From contig NZ_JACHNE010000001.1 of assembly GCF_014205255.1 (NCBI RefSeq), forward strand, positions 8,184,001 to 8,248,000: a DNA stretch of 64,000 nt. The letters are read 5' to 3'. The notes under the pieces are model-generated. The model was not told the DNA's origin, ran no database searches, and saw nothing but the letters and a program-made list of their open reading frames with translations. Numbering within the stretch: position 1 is the stretch's first letter; the number at the start of each line of letters is the position of its first letter. The position numbers were made by a program, and so were the translations under genes. Origin of the DNA: Streptomyces caelestis. Its GTDB lineage: Bacteria; Actinomycetota; Actinomycetes; Streptomycetales; Streptomycetaceae. Positions 16,073 to 24,798 of this stretch are shown here, piece after piece.

Positions 16073-18514
16073 CCCTTGGTCGGTGGAGTGGACGACGACG
16101 CCGGCCAAGGTGTCACTTTTCGGTCCGTCCACCGCAGGCTTCGCCACGTGGACGGCGCGGCACAGGAGACATCATTCTACCAGTACAACCCCAACGGCGA
16201 CTCCTGGGGTGACATGTCCTGGGGGCATGCGGTGAGCCGGGACCTCGTGCACTGGGAGGAGTTGCCGCTCGCCCTGTCGCACGACGACGAGGAGATGGTG
16301 TTCTCCGGCAGCGCGGTCGTCGACTGGAACAACACCACCGGGTTCGGCACGAAGAAGAACCCGCCCATGGTGGCGATCTACACCAGCGCCTACAAGAACG
16401 GCGGCAAGCAGGCCCAGTCGCTCGCCTACAGCACCGACCGGGGCCGCACCTGGACCAAGTACCAGGGCAATCCCGTCATCGACATCGGCTCCAAGGAGTT
16501 CCGCGATCCCAAGGTCCAGTGGTACGAGCCGACCAAGAGCTGGCTGATGACGGTGTCGCTGTCCACCGAGCGCAAGGTGCGGTTCTACTCGTCCAAGAAC
16601 CTCAAGGACTGGGAGCTGCAGAGCGAGTTCGGGCCGGCCGGCGCGACGGGTGGCGTGTGGGAGTGCCCCGACCTGTTCCCCCTCGCGGTCGACGGGGACG
16701 AGAACAACATCAAGTGGGTCCTGGTCGTCAACATCAACCCCGGTGGTATCGCGGGCGGTTCGGCCGCCCAGTACTTCGTCGGCGACTTCGACGGCAAGAA
16801 GTTCACGGCCGACGACAAGGGCACCTACACCCCGCCGGCCGGCCAGGTCGTGCAGGACTTCGAGGGCACCGACTTCGGTACGTGGGCGACCACCGGCACC
16901 GCGTTCGGTGACGGACCGGCGGCCGGGGCGCTGGACGGCCAGGGAACCGTCGACGGCTTCGACGGCAAGGGCCTCGCCAACAGCTTCCACGCGGGTGACG
17001 GCACGACTGGCACCCTCACCTCGCCCTCCTTCACCGTCGACAGCCCCTACTTGAACTTCAAGGTCGGCGGCGGCCGGCACCCGCACGTACCCGGAACCGT
17101 CATGGAGCAGGGCCCTCCGCCCGAGGGCACGGTCCTCGCCGACTTCGAAGGCGGAACCTACGGTGACTGGACGGCGACCGGGGACGCCTTCGGCACCGCA
17201 CCGGCCACCGGCACCCTCCCCAACCAACAGGAGGTTTCCGGCTTCCTGGGCAGCGGCCTGGTCAACAGCTACCTGAACGGCGACTCCACCACCGGCACCC
17301 TCACCTCGCCGGAGTTCACCATCGACAAGGACTACGTCAATTTCCTGATCGGCGGCGGCAACCACCCGGCCGGCTCCGACACCCCGACGGCCATTGAACT
17401 CCTCGTCGACGGCCAGGTGGTGCGCAGTGCTACCGGACAGGACGCCGAGGCACTCAACTGGGCGTCCTGGGACGTCAGCGACCTCGCCGGCGAGAAGGCC
17501 CAGCTCAAGATCGTCGACGACAACGCCGGCGGCTGGGGTCACATCAACGTCGACCACATCATGGTGTCCGACACCAAGGCCCAGCCCGTCTCCCAGGAGA
17601 CGTCCGTCAACCTGATCGTCGACGGACAGGTCGTCCGCAGCGCCACCGGCTCCAACAGCGAGACCCTGGACTGGGCGTCCTTCAACCTGCGCCCCTACCT
17701 CGGCAAACAGGCCCGGATCCAGATCGTCGACATGAACAGCGCCGGCTGGGGTCACATCCTCGCCGACCGGTTCACCGAAGCCGAAACCCCCGCCCTCTCC
17801 GTCCTGCAACGCGCCGACTGGGCCGACTACGGCAAGGACTACTACGCGGCGGTGTCCTGGGAGAACGCTCCAGGCGGCAAGCGGTACATGATCGGCTGGA
17901 TGAACAACTGGGACTACAGCGGTGCCATCCCCACCTCACCCTGGCGCGGCGCGCAGAGCATCCCACGGGAGATGGCCCTGCGCACCATCGACGGTCACGT
18001 CCGGCTGACCAGCAAGCCGGTGAGCAGTCTGACGTCCCTGAGGCAGGACCCGGCGTCCGCGGCCGGAGTCACCGTCAAGAGCACCTCCCAGCCCCTGATC
18101 GGCACCGCGGCCAAGGGCAAGGCGCTCGACATCGAGGCGACCTTCTCCCTCAAGGACGCCGAACGCTTCGGCCTCAAGGTGCGCACCGGCGCGGGCGGCG
18201 AGGAGACGGTCATCGGCTACGACACCACGACACAGGAGCTGTACGTCGACCGCGCCCGCTCCGGGGCCGTGGGCTTCCACAGTTCCTTCCCCGGTGTCCA
18301 GACCGCACCGCTGAAGGCCAAGAACGGCAAGGTCAAGCTGCGGATTCTCGTCGACTGGTCGTCCGTCGAGGTCTTCGGCGGCAACGGCGAGGCAGTGATC
18401 ACCGACCAGATTTTCCCCGACCCCGCCAGCCAGGGGGTTCAGGTCTTCGCCGAAAACGGCTCCGTGCAGCTGGACCGGGCCACCGTCTGGCACGTCGACT
18501 CCTACCACGACTGA
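16067..18514 (+). pseudogene. GH32 levanase/inulinase, 5'-truncated
   Basis: Recognisable GH32 sequence starts abruptly at FYQYNPNGDSW (16175). The signal peptide and the WMNDPNG motif with the nucleophile Asp, which normally precede it by about 15 residues, are absent. The 36 codons before it look unrelated, and the nearest ATG at 16067 lies inside an operator. The remaining catalytic acids are present: RDP at 16502 and WECPDL at 16658. Between propeller strands lie inserted DFEG..W modules (about 16846-17790), one nested in the other. The end has PGGKRYMIGWMNNWDY and a C-terminal beta-sandwich. An intact family member would release fructose from levan or inulin outside the cell. This copy should be unsecreted and inactive. 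Confidence 0.8.
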
Positions 18515-18547
18515 TACCGACACCGACCACGGAGGACGAACCGCACC

Positions 18548-18841
18548 GTGAACAAGACACTGCTCGCCGAGTTCACCGCCCGCGAGGGCGCGGAGGACGA
18601 GGTCGCCCGCCTGATCCTGGACTACGCCCAGAAGGTGCGCGAGGAAGACGGCAACCTCGCGTTCGACGTCTACACCAAGGCGTCCGATCCACGCGCCTAC
18701 TGGATCTTCGAGGTGTACCGGGACGAGGACGCCTTCCGGACACACCTGAAGGCTCCGTACGGCGTTCCGTTCAACACCGCCCTCGCCCCGCTGATCGAGG
18801 AGGACGCCTCCGCGCTGACCTTCCTCGATCCGGTGGCCTGA
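18548..18841 (+). CDS. Antibiotic-biosynthesis-monooxygenase-domain protein (quinol monooxygenase-like)
   Basis: A 97-residue single ABM-domain protein (dimeric alpha-beta barrel). Features include LLAEFTAREGAEDEVARLI, a central AFDVYTKASDPRAYWIFEVYRDEDAFRTH segment and a LTFLDPVA tail. GTG start at 18548 follows GGAGGACGAACC. It lies 33 bp after the levanase remnant and ahead of a strong hairpin, so it is probably the last gene of that unit. Its function in sugar use is not clear. Confidence 0.75.
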   Translation: MNKTLLAEFTAREGAEDEVARLILDYAQKVREEDGNLAFDVYTKASDPRAYWIFEVYRDEDAFRTHLKAPYGVPFNTALAPLIEEDASALTFLDPVA

Positions 18842-18845
18842 CCGT

Positions 18846-18870
18846 GGCCGGCCCGCCTCGCGGGCCGGCC
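18846..18870 (+). terminator. Strong hairpin terminator
   Basis: Eleven-base perfect arms (18846-18856, 18860-18870) around a three-base loop, immediately after the ABM-domain gene. Confidence 0.7.
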
Positions 18871-19005
18871 CTCACACGTTGAGCCGGCAGGGCAGGTCGA
18901 CGCGGTGGCACAAGGCGGCCGCCCGGCAATCCTGCTGTGGGGGGACGGCCACTCCCGCCGACGGGACCGCCGAATACCCAGCCGGTGCCCCGCGGGCCGG
19001 CCGCT

Positions 19006-19725
19006 TCACCGTATGGGCGTGTCCGTAGCCTCCGTGGTGAATTCCTCCATGCCGACTACCTGCAGCAGGTTCAGCCGGTCGCGGGCCTCGGCGTCCGCCG
19101 GGGTGAGCACCAGCAGCAGCTGCCGCTGGTCGGGAGTGACCAGGGTCTCGCAGTCCCTCAGCAGGCGGCCCACCCTCGGATGCAGGAACGTCTTGCGGTC
19201 GGCGCGCCGGACCGCCACCTCGTGCTCGGCCCAGAGCCGGCGGAAGTCGGCGCTCGCGGCCTGCAACCGGTCGACGAGTCCGGCGGCCGCGGGGTCGCCG
19301 GACCGGCGGCCGACGGCCGCGCGCAGGTCGGCCACGAGCTGGCGGGCGTGGTACTCCTGCTCCTCGGGTGGGCAGACGTCGCGGGCGGCGGGGTCGGTGA
19401 ACCAGCGGTATAAGACGTAGCGGTGGTCGCCGGAGAAGCCGGTGTGATCGCCCGACAGCAGGAGGGCTGCCCGGTTCTGGGCGAGGATTTCACCCAGGTC
19501 GGACAGCACCAGGGCCGGGGTGTCGCCGAGCAGGTCGAGCATGCGGATCAGGCCGGCGCGGGCCAGGCGGGCCACCCCGTCGGCGGGCGGGGGCCGGTGG
19601 CCGGCCAGGTGGAACAGGTGGTCGCGTTCGTCGTCGGAGAGGTGCAGCGCCCGGGCCAGCGCGCCGAGCAGCTGGGGAGAGGGCTGACTGCTGCGGCCCT
19701 GCTCGAGGCGTACGACGTAGTCCAC
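19006..19725 (-). pseudogene. MmyB-like XRE-family regulator, N-terminally truncated
   Basis: The frame encodes the end of the helix-turn-helix region (DYVVRLEQGRSSQPS, LLGALARALHLSDDERDHLFHLAG) and a complete MmyB-type ligand-binding domain ending at about residue 239. Full members begin about 50 residues earlier with the LRxRRxxLxP and LRREEVAxLAG helices. Here these are replaced by an unrelated but in-frame sequence (RLDEATVDSLAATGFGSW) upstream of a GTG at 19725. DNA binding is therefore doubtful. The upstream neighbour is also a broken gene, suggesting a deletion that joined two remnants. Confidence 0.65.
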
Positions 19726-19791
19726 TGCCGAGGGCGCCCAGGAGCCGAAGCCGGTGGCGGCGAGGGAGTCGACGGTGGCCTCGTCGAGGCG

Positions 19792-20126
19792 GGCGGCCGA
19801 ACTGGAGTTTCAGAGTCGGCGGGGGTTCGGCGAGGCCGGTCCGCCGGCGGTGGCCCAGTCGAGCAGGTCGTCGGTGCAGCCATGGCGAAGCCGATCCAGG
19901 TCGCCCGGCCGCCGGCCCTGCGGCCGGCTGTGGAGGGCTGGACAACAATGACGTCGGCCTGGTCGCAGGGGCCGAGGCAGTCCGTCGTACGGACCTGGAA
20001 GCCCTCTTCGGCCGCGCCGACGCGCAGCCGGTCGAGCTGCCAGGCGTGGTCGGTGCCGGGGTGCTTGCGCGGGTTGCCGCAGCAGCAGTCGCGGCAGACG
20101 ACCAGAAGTTGCCAGCCAGGGTCTGC
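19792..20126 (-). pseudogene. (2Fe-2S) ferredoxin-like protein, frameshifted remnant
   Basis: Reading leftward, one frame gives LVVCRDCCCGNPRKHPG, TDCLGPCDQADVIVVQPS and TWIGFAM. A second gives GCTDDLLDWATAGGP (about 19880 leftward). A third gives GLAEPPPTLKLQ (about 19835-19795). Together they spell one protein like the intact ferredoxin-domain gene at 30246-30665, so at least two frameshifts are present. A stop codon upstream in the first frame leaves no start. It runs into the truncated XRE regulator, and a pentanucleotide repeat lies just upstream. Confidence 0.7.
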
Positions 20127-20156
20127 AGAGGGTGGTGGGCGTCACGGCGTCGCTTC

Positions 20157-20186
20157 GGTGCGGTGCGGTGCGGTGCGGTGCGGTGC
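20157..20186. repeat. Pentanucleotide tandem repeat, GGTGC x 6
   Basis: Six perfect consecutive copies of GGTGC span 30 bp between the M56 peptidase gene and the ferredoxin remnant. Such short perfect repeats can change length by slippage. No intact gene is obviously controlled by it. Confidence 0.9.
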
Positions 20187-20278
20187 ACAGTGCGTACACC
20201 TCCCCCTCACCCGGCGCGGGTACGCCTCCTGCGGTTGCGCCTCCCTATTTCCGCGCTGATGCGGGGGAGCGAGCCCAG

Positions 20279-21262
20279 TCAATCGGTGATACCCGGAACG
20301 GAACAGCAAGCCAGGACAAGCGGAGTCAGGGCTGCCGCTGCGGTAAGTGCCACACACACTGTCCGCAGCGTCGGAGAGCATGCGGCGTGCGGTGTGAGGA
20401 TGCGGCGCATACGCAACACCGCCGACGGTCCGCCCGCCGCGAAGGCCGTGTCGGGTGCCTGACCGGATGCCACCGCGTACAGGGCGGTGGCGAGTGCGTC
20501 CCGCGAACACCGGCGCAACGCCCGGTCGTCGGCTGCCATCTCGAGCAACAGCGCCACCTCGGTGTGAGCGAGCCGGGCCAGGGGCAGTCGACGGAACATG
20601 GCGGCGAAGGCCCCGGCCGCGGCCACCAGCAGATGGTGGCGGCCGGCGATGTGTGCCCGCTCGTGTTCCAGCACCGCTGTCACTTGCCGCCCGGTCAGGA
20701 CCTGAAGTGCCCCGGAGCTGACCACGACTTGAGGTGCGCGGCCCGGCAGGCAGTACACCGCCGGGGTGTCATGCTCCAGCACCGTGGCACCCAACTCCGG
20801 TCGCCTGCTGCCGACGAGGCGCAGTAGGTCGGCGTGACGTACCCGCTGGCGCCTCGCGCTCAGGAGTTCACGTACGAAGGCGACAACGAAAGTGGAGGGC
20901 ACGGCGGCCGCCGCCGAAAGAGCCGCCCACACCCGGGTGTCCACGCCTGCCGGGCCGCTCGGAAGGAGGGGCCCGCACTGCGCGCCACCGGAAACGACGC
21001 AGGCCTCGGTGAAGCGGGACAAGTGGTGGCTGCCTGCTGTCGGAAGCAGTAGTTGCAGGGCAGTAAGGGACACGGAAGCGATGAAGGACAGCCCGAGCAG
21101 GATCCACACCGTGGCAGCCAGCCGGGGTGCTCGGTGCGCCCACTGGCTGCGGGCAAGCGCCCTCGGCAGCAGCACCCCGACCACCAGCGCGATGGCCAGA
21201 GGCGGCAGCACATGATGGCCGGGAACCAGTAACCCGCTTGCGTGGCCGAGGAGTTCGGTCAC
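20279..21262 (-). CDS. M56 family membrane metallopeptidase (BlaR1-like, no sensor domain)
   Basis: A 327-residue membrane protein with several hydrophobic spans near the N-terminus, one in the middle and one at the C-terminus. The zinc peptidase motif HERAH occurs in VLEHERAHIAGRHH, with a downstream EMAADDRAL that can supply the glutamate ligand. M56 peptidases cleave BlaI-type repressors in response to a signal. It has no extracellular penicillin-binding domain. GTG at 21262 overlaps the BlaI stop by four bases. With CsoR and CopA nearby, a metal signal is plausible but inferred. Confidence 0.85.
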   Translation of the reverse strand: MTELLGHASGLLVPGHHVLPPLAIALVVGVLLPRALARSQWAHRAPRLAATVWILLGLSFIASVSLTALQLLLPTAGSHHLSRFTEACVVSGGAQCGPLLPSGPAGVDTRVWAALSAAAAVPSTFVVAFVRELLSARRQRVRHADLLRLVGSRRPELGATVLEHDTPAVYCLPGRAPQVVVSSGALQVLTGRQVTAVLEHERAHIAGRHHLLVAAAGAFAAMFRRLPLARLAHTEVALLLEMAADDRALRRCSRDALATALYAVASGQAPDTAFAAGGPSAVLRMRRILTPHAACSPTLRTVCVALTAAAALTPLVLACCSVPGITD

Positions 21263-21651
21263 GAGGGTGCTCCGGGCTCCTCGGCGCTGCCGCGAACGCT
21301 GCCCATCGCGCGCAGTGCGGCAGCCAGCGCGGACACGTCCTCCGGCGACATGTGCTCCACGAACCGCTGTAGCGCGGCCGGGCGGTCCTGGGTGTTGCCG
21401 AGCGCGTCCTGCATGAGGGCGGCGGTGTATTCCTCACGGCTGCGCTCGGGTTCGTACAGCCAGGCACGCCCGGCCTTCTCGCGGCGGAGCAGGCCCTTGC
21501 GGTGGAGGATGTCCGCGACCGTCATCACCGTCGTGTAGGCGACGGGACGTATGTGATTGATGTCGTTGACGATCTCCCGGACCGTGGCAGGCCGGCCCCA
21601 GCGCCAGAGCCGGTCCATGATTTCGGCTTCCAGGTCACCCAGCCGTCGCAC
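21259..21651 (-). CDS. BlaI/MecI/CopY-family transcriptional repressor
   Basis: A 130-residue winged-helix repressor. The N-terminal half has LGDLEAEIMDRLWRWGRPATVREIV and YTTVMTVADILHRKGLLRREKAGRAWLYEP, the standard BlaI DNA-binding domain. A C-terminal dimerisation helix region includes FVEHMSPEDVSALAAAL. It is co-transcribed with the M56 peptidase, its probable inactivator. Upstream lie an inverted repeat (21678-21706) and a CsoR-like palindrome (21735-21759). Confidence 0.88.
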   Translation of the reverse strand: MRRLGDLEAEIMDRLWRWGRPATVREIVNDINHIRPVAYTTVMTVADILHRKGLLRREKAGRAWLYEPERSREEYTAALMQDALGNTQDRPAALQRFVEHMSPEDVSALAAALRAMGSVRGSAEEPGAPS

Positions 21652-21677
21652 CCTTCCCCCTCTTCTTCCCCGTCACC

Positions 21678-21706
21678 GAGGTGCCTCACATCGTATGGCA
21701 CCCCTC
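21678..21706. promoter_or_regulatory. Inverted repeat upstream of the BlaI gene
   Basis: GAGGTGCC (21678-21685) is matched by GGCACCCCTC (21697-21706) with one or two extra bases. It sits about 30 bp upstream of the BlaI start and could be the autoregulatory BlaI site. Moderate evidence only. Confidence 0.35.
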
Positions 21707-21734
21707 GTCTCCGCAGGATGGTCACACAGGCGCC

Positions 21735-21759
21735 ACGCATACGGGTCGGGGGTATGCGT
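21735..21759. promoter_or_regulatory. CsoR-like palindromic operator
   Basis: Perfect 8-base arms ACGCATAC / GTATGCGT flank a G-rich nine-base centre. The inner ATAC...GTAT with G-rich spacer resembles copper-repressor CsoR operators. It lies upstream of the BlaI/M56 unit and downstream of the csoR terminator hairpin, so CsoR may control the BlaI/M56 pair. Confidence 0.5.
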
Positions 21760-21769
21760 AGGCTGAGCA

Positions 21770-21808
21770 GCTCCGGGCCCGGGCGGTTCAACCGCCCGGG
21801 CCCGGAGC
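21770..21808. terminator. Long perfect hairpin after csoR
   Basis: A 19-base arm (21770-21788) is exactly complementary to 21790-21808, with a single base at the centre. It ends the copA-csoR transcript just after the csoR stop. Confidence 0.85.
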
Positions 21809-21815
21809 CTGGAGG

Positions 21816-22097
21816 TCATGCCCGTACGAGCCGGGCGATCGCCTTGGACGCCTCGTTGATCCTGGTTCTGGCCTGCTCGCCGCCCTCCACGATGGCCTCC
21901 GTGACGCAGCAGTTGAGGTGCTCGTCCAGCAGGGCAAGCGCGCAGGACTGGAGCGCGGTGTTGGTGGCGGCGACCTGGGTCAGGACGTCGATGCAGTAGG
22001 TCTCCTCCTCGACCATGCGCTGCAATCCCCGCACCTGGCCCTCGATCCGGCGGAGCCTTCGGAGAATGACGTCCCGGTGGGTCTGCTCTGCGGCCAC
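21816..22097 (-). CDS. csoR: CsoR-family copper-sensing repressor
   Basis: A 93-residue all-helical DUF156/CsoR protein. The Cu(I) ligands are present: Cys35 (TYCIDVL), His60 and Cys64 (DEHLNCCV). This matches the Cys-His-Cys set of M. tuberculosis CsoR. The upstream helix RLRRIEGQVRGLQRMVE is typical. It lies 31 bp after the CopA gene on the same strand. A probable operator occurs at 21735. Copper binding should release DNA and induce metal export genes. Confidence 0.92.
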   Translation of the reverse strand: MAAEQTHRDVILRRLRRIEGQVRGLQRMVEEETYCIDVLTQVAATNTALQSCALALLDEHLNCCVTEAIVEGGEQARTRINEASKAIARLVRA

Positions 22098-22128
22098 GGC
22101 GGCCCCCTTCCCATCCTGGTCGGCCGCT

Positions 22129-23826
22129 TCACCGGTCGGCGGGCTGGAAGCCGCGCAGCCGCAGGCTGTTGCCGACCACGAAGACCGAGGAGAAGGCCAT
22201 GGCCGCTCCGGCGATCATCGGGTTGAGCAGGCCGGCGGCGGCGAGTGGCAGGGCGGCGACGTTGTAGGCGAAGGCCCAGAAGAGGTTGGACCTGATGGTG
22301 CCCAGCGTCTTGCGGGACAGGCGGATGGCGTCCGCCGCGGCCCTCAGGTCGCCCCGCACGAGCGTCAGGTCGCCCGCCTCGATCGCGGCGTCCGTACCCG
22401 TGCCCATCGCCAGACCCAGGTCGGCCTGCGCCAGCGCGGCGGCGTCGTTGACACCGTCGCCGACCATGGCGACCGAACGGCCCTCGCTCTGCAGGCGCTT
22501 GACGGCGTCGACCTTGTCCTGCGGCATGACCTCGGCGATCACGTGCTCGGGGGCGATGCCCACTTCCGCGGCGACCGCTTCGGCGACCGCCTTGTTGTCA
22601 CCGGTCAGCAGGATCGGTGTCAGGCCCAGGGCGCGCAGTCGCTTGACGGCTTCCGGGCTGGTCTCCTTGATGGCGTCGGCGACCTCCAGGACCGCGCGGG
22701 CGTCGCCGTCCCAGGCGACCGCGATGGCCGTACGCCCGGCCGCCTCGGCCTCGGCCTTGGCGCGCCGCAGCTCCTCCGGCAGGGACATGGCCCATTCGGC
22801 GAGCAGCTTCTCGCGTCCGACCAGGACCGCGTGGCCTTCGACGATGCCCTGGACGCCGAGGCCGGCGATGTTGGCGAAGTCCTCCGGGGTGGGGAGTGTG
22901 CCGACGCGGGCAGCGGCGCCGGAGGCGACGGCCTGGGCGATGGGGTGCTCGGAGGAGTGCTCCAGGGCGCCGGCGAGGCGCAGGACTTCCTCCTCGTCGG
23001 TGCCGTCGGTGGTGTGCACGGCGAGCAGGGTCATCTTGCCGGTGGTGACGGTGCCGGTCTTGTCCAGGACGATGGTGTCGACCTCGCGCGTCGTCTCCAG
23101 GACTTCGGGTCCCTTGATGAGGATGCCGAGCTGGGCGCCGCGCCCCGTGCCGACCATGAGGGCGGTCGGCGTCGCCAGGCCCAGGGCGCACGGGCAGGCG
23201 ATGATCAGGACGGCGACCGCTGCGGTGAAGGCGGCGGTCAGTCCGGCCCCGTTGCCGAGCCAGAAGCCCAGGGTGCCGAGCGCCAGGGCGATCACGACCG
23301 GTACGAAGACCGCGGAGATCCTGTCGGCGAGCCGCTGGGCGGCGGCCTTGCCGTTCTGCGCGTCCTCCACCAGCTTGGCCATGCGGGCGAGCTGGGTGTC
23401 GGCGCCGACACGGCGGGCCTCGACGACCAGGCGGCCGCCGGCGTTCAGCGTGGCGCCGGTGACGGCGTCCCCGGTGCCGACCTCGACCGGCACCGACTCG
23501 CCGGTGAGCATGGAGGCGTCCACGGCGGACGACCCCTCGACGACCACACCGTCGGTGGCGATCTTCTCACCGGGCCGCACCAGGAACCGGTCGCCGACCT
23601 TCAACTCGCTGACAGCAATGAGATCTTCCCGGCCGTCACGCACCAATGTGACTTCCCTGGCGCCGAGTTCCAGCAGGGCCTTCAGCGCCGCCCCCGCCTT
23701 CCGCTTCGACCGCGCCTCGAAGTACCGCCCGGCCAGGATGAAGGCCGTGACACCCGCCGCGGCCTCCAGGTAGATGTTCCCGGCGCCGTCGGTGCGGGCG
23801 ATGGTGAGCTCGAAGGGGTGGGTCAT
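22129..23826 (-). pseudogene. copA: CopA-type copper P1B-ATPase, 5'-truncated
   Basis: The frame from ATG 23826 covers the part from transmembrane segment M2 (YLEAAAGVTAFILAGRYFE) to the end. Present are the actuator MLTGES, the CPCALGLATP metal-site helix, DKTGTVTTG with the phosphorylated Asp, SSEHPIA, GDGVNDAAAL and the last two membrane spans. The N-terminal metal-binding domain and first three membrane helices, about 150-200 residues, are missing. A piece resembling helix M1 lies immediately upstream on the opposite strand. The gene is therefore almost certainly non-functional for transport, although 565 codons remain open. csoR follows after 31 bp. Confidence 0.8.
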
Positions 23827-23885
23827 GCCCGTCGGTACCTCGGCGGCGTTCCTGTGGTCCCTGTGGGCACTGTTCTTCGGCACAG
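23827..23885 (+). pseudogene. Inverted fragment of CopA transmembrane helix M1
   Basis: On the plus strand this encodes VGTSAAFLWSLWALFFGTA. It closely resembles the M1 helix that precedes MTHPFELTIAR-like sequence in actinobacterial CopA proteins. Here it faces away from the minus-strand ATPase and directly abuts its new start. A micro-inversion or fold-back at the truncation point explains this best. Confidence 0.55.
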
Positions 23886-23927
23886 CGACGCGTGAGCGTA
23901 TCTCTTCGAGCAAGTGACGCCATCGCT

Positions 23928-24436
23928 CCACGCCCGCTGAGGACCGGGCTGGTGTTCCTCCCTGTCGCCGCGGCCACCGGCATCGGCGCCCACCTCGGCT
24001 CCCGGCTCGTCGGCCGGATCGGCGGCCGCCCGACGGCCGTCGCCGGCATGGCCGCCGCGGCCGCCGGAACCATCCCGCTGACCCGGCTGTCGGAGACCGG
24101 CAGCGTGTACGCCGGGATCCTGCCCGGCTTCGTGATCGCCTCCCCGGCATCGGCGCGGTATGCGTCACCGCCACGACGACCGCCCTGGCCATGGCGGAGC
24201 ACCGGGAGGCGGGACTCGCCTCCGGGGTCGTCAACACCTTCCACGAGGTGGGTGGCCCGATCGGCGTCGCCGTCGTCTCGACCATCGCGGCATCCGGTTT
24301 CGAGCAAGGCGCGGTGGGCGGCTTCGCCGACGCGTTCACCGTGTGTGCTGCGGCAGCCGCTGCCGGCGCCGTCGTCGCCCTGGGCCTCGTACCGCGCGGC
24401 AAACCGCAGTCGACCGGCGGCCCGCACACGCACTGA
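23928..24436 (+). pseudogene. MFS (EmrB/QacA-type) drug transporter, C-terminal fragment with frameshift
   Basis: The sequence starts within an MFS protein (PLRTGLVFLPVAAATGIGAHLGSRLVGRIG) and runs to FVIAS at 24143. It then continues in another frame as GIGAVCVTATTTALAMAEHREAGLASGVVN and GPIGVAVVSTIA, ending at 24436. A missing C in a run of four at 24142-24145 explains the shift. The first eight or so membrane spans of this 14-helix family are missing. The fragment is head-to-head with the truncated copper ATPase. Confidence 0.75.
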
Positions 24437-24798
24437 CCAGGACTGACCGCCGCCGACCAGGAGCGACCAGCCCCGAGCGATCTCCGAGGGCCGGGAGCCG
24501 CAGCAGCATCACCGCGACGCGGCTCCCGGCCACGGGCGCCCCGACTCAGTGGACGTGCCCGTCCTCCGCGTGTCCCGCTTCTTCCTCGCCTGCGCCGGTT
24601 CCGGTGCCGTCGGAAGCGGTGTGTGACGGAACGCGCTCAGCGGGCGGCGCCGGCGGGGTCGCCGCACGCGCAGGTCTTCCGAGCCGGAGCCGGCGGCGGC
24701 GCAGGCTCCCGTGGGTGAAGGTCGACTGGGAGGCGCGGATCACGGCCGTCGTGGAGATGTTCCCCTTCCTCGGCATCCTGTGCGCGGCGGTGAGCCGG
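24437..24798. other. Intergenic stretch with hairpin and an unassigned His-rich reading frame
   Basis: A 362-bp region between the MFS remnant and the TetR gene. It holds a strong hairpin (24489-24531). On the minus strand a frame ends at 24546 with an acidic, His-rich tail (EEEAGHAEDGHVH). The plus strand shows a short hydrophobic WEARITAVVEMFPFLGIL stretch. Neither makes a complete gene, and both may be debris of a lost metal-related protein. Confidence 0.35.
24489..24531. terminator. Hairpin, probable bidirectional terminator
   Basis: Perfect 13-base arms (24489-24501, 24519-24531) with a 17-base loop follow the MFS remnant and face the minus-strand frame ending at 24546. Confidence 0.6.

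Noticed and set aside
22015..23895. Plus-strand open frame of 626 codons opposite the CopA remnant
   Set aside because: All P-type ATPase motifs are on the minus strand; the plus frame is compositionally a shadow.
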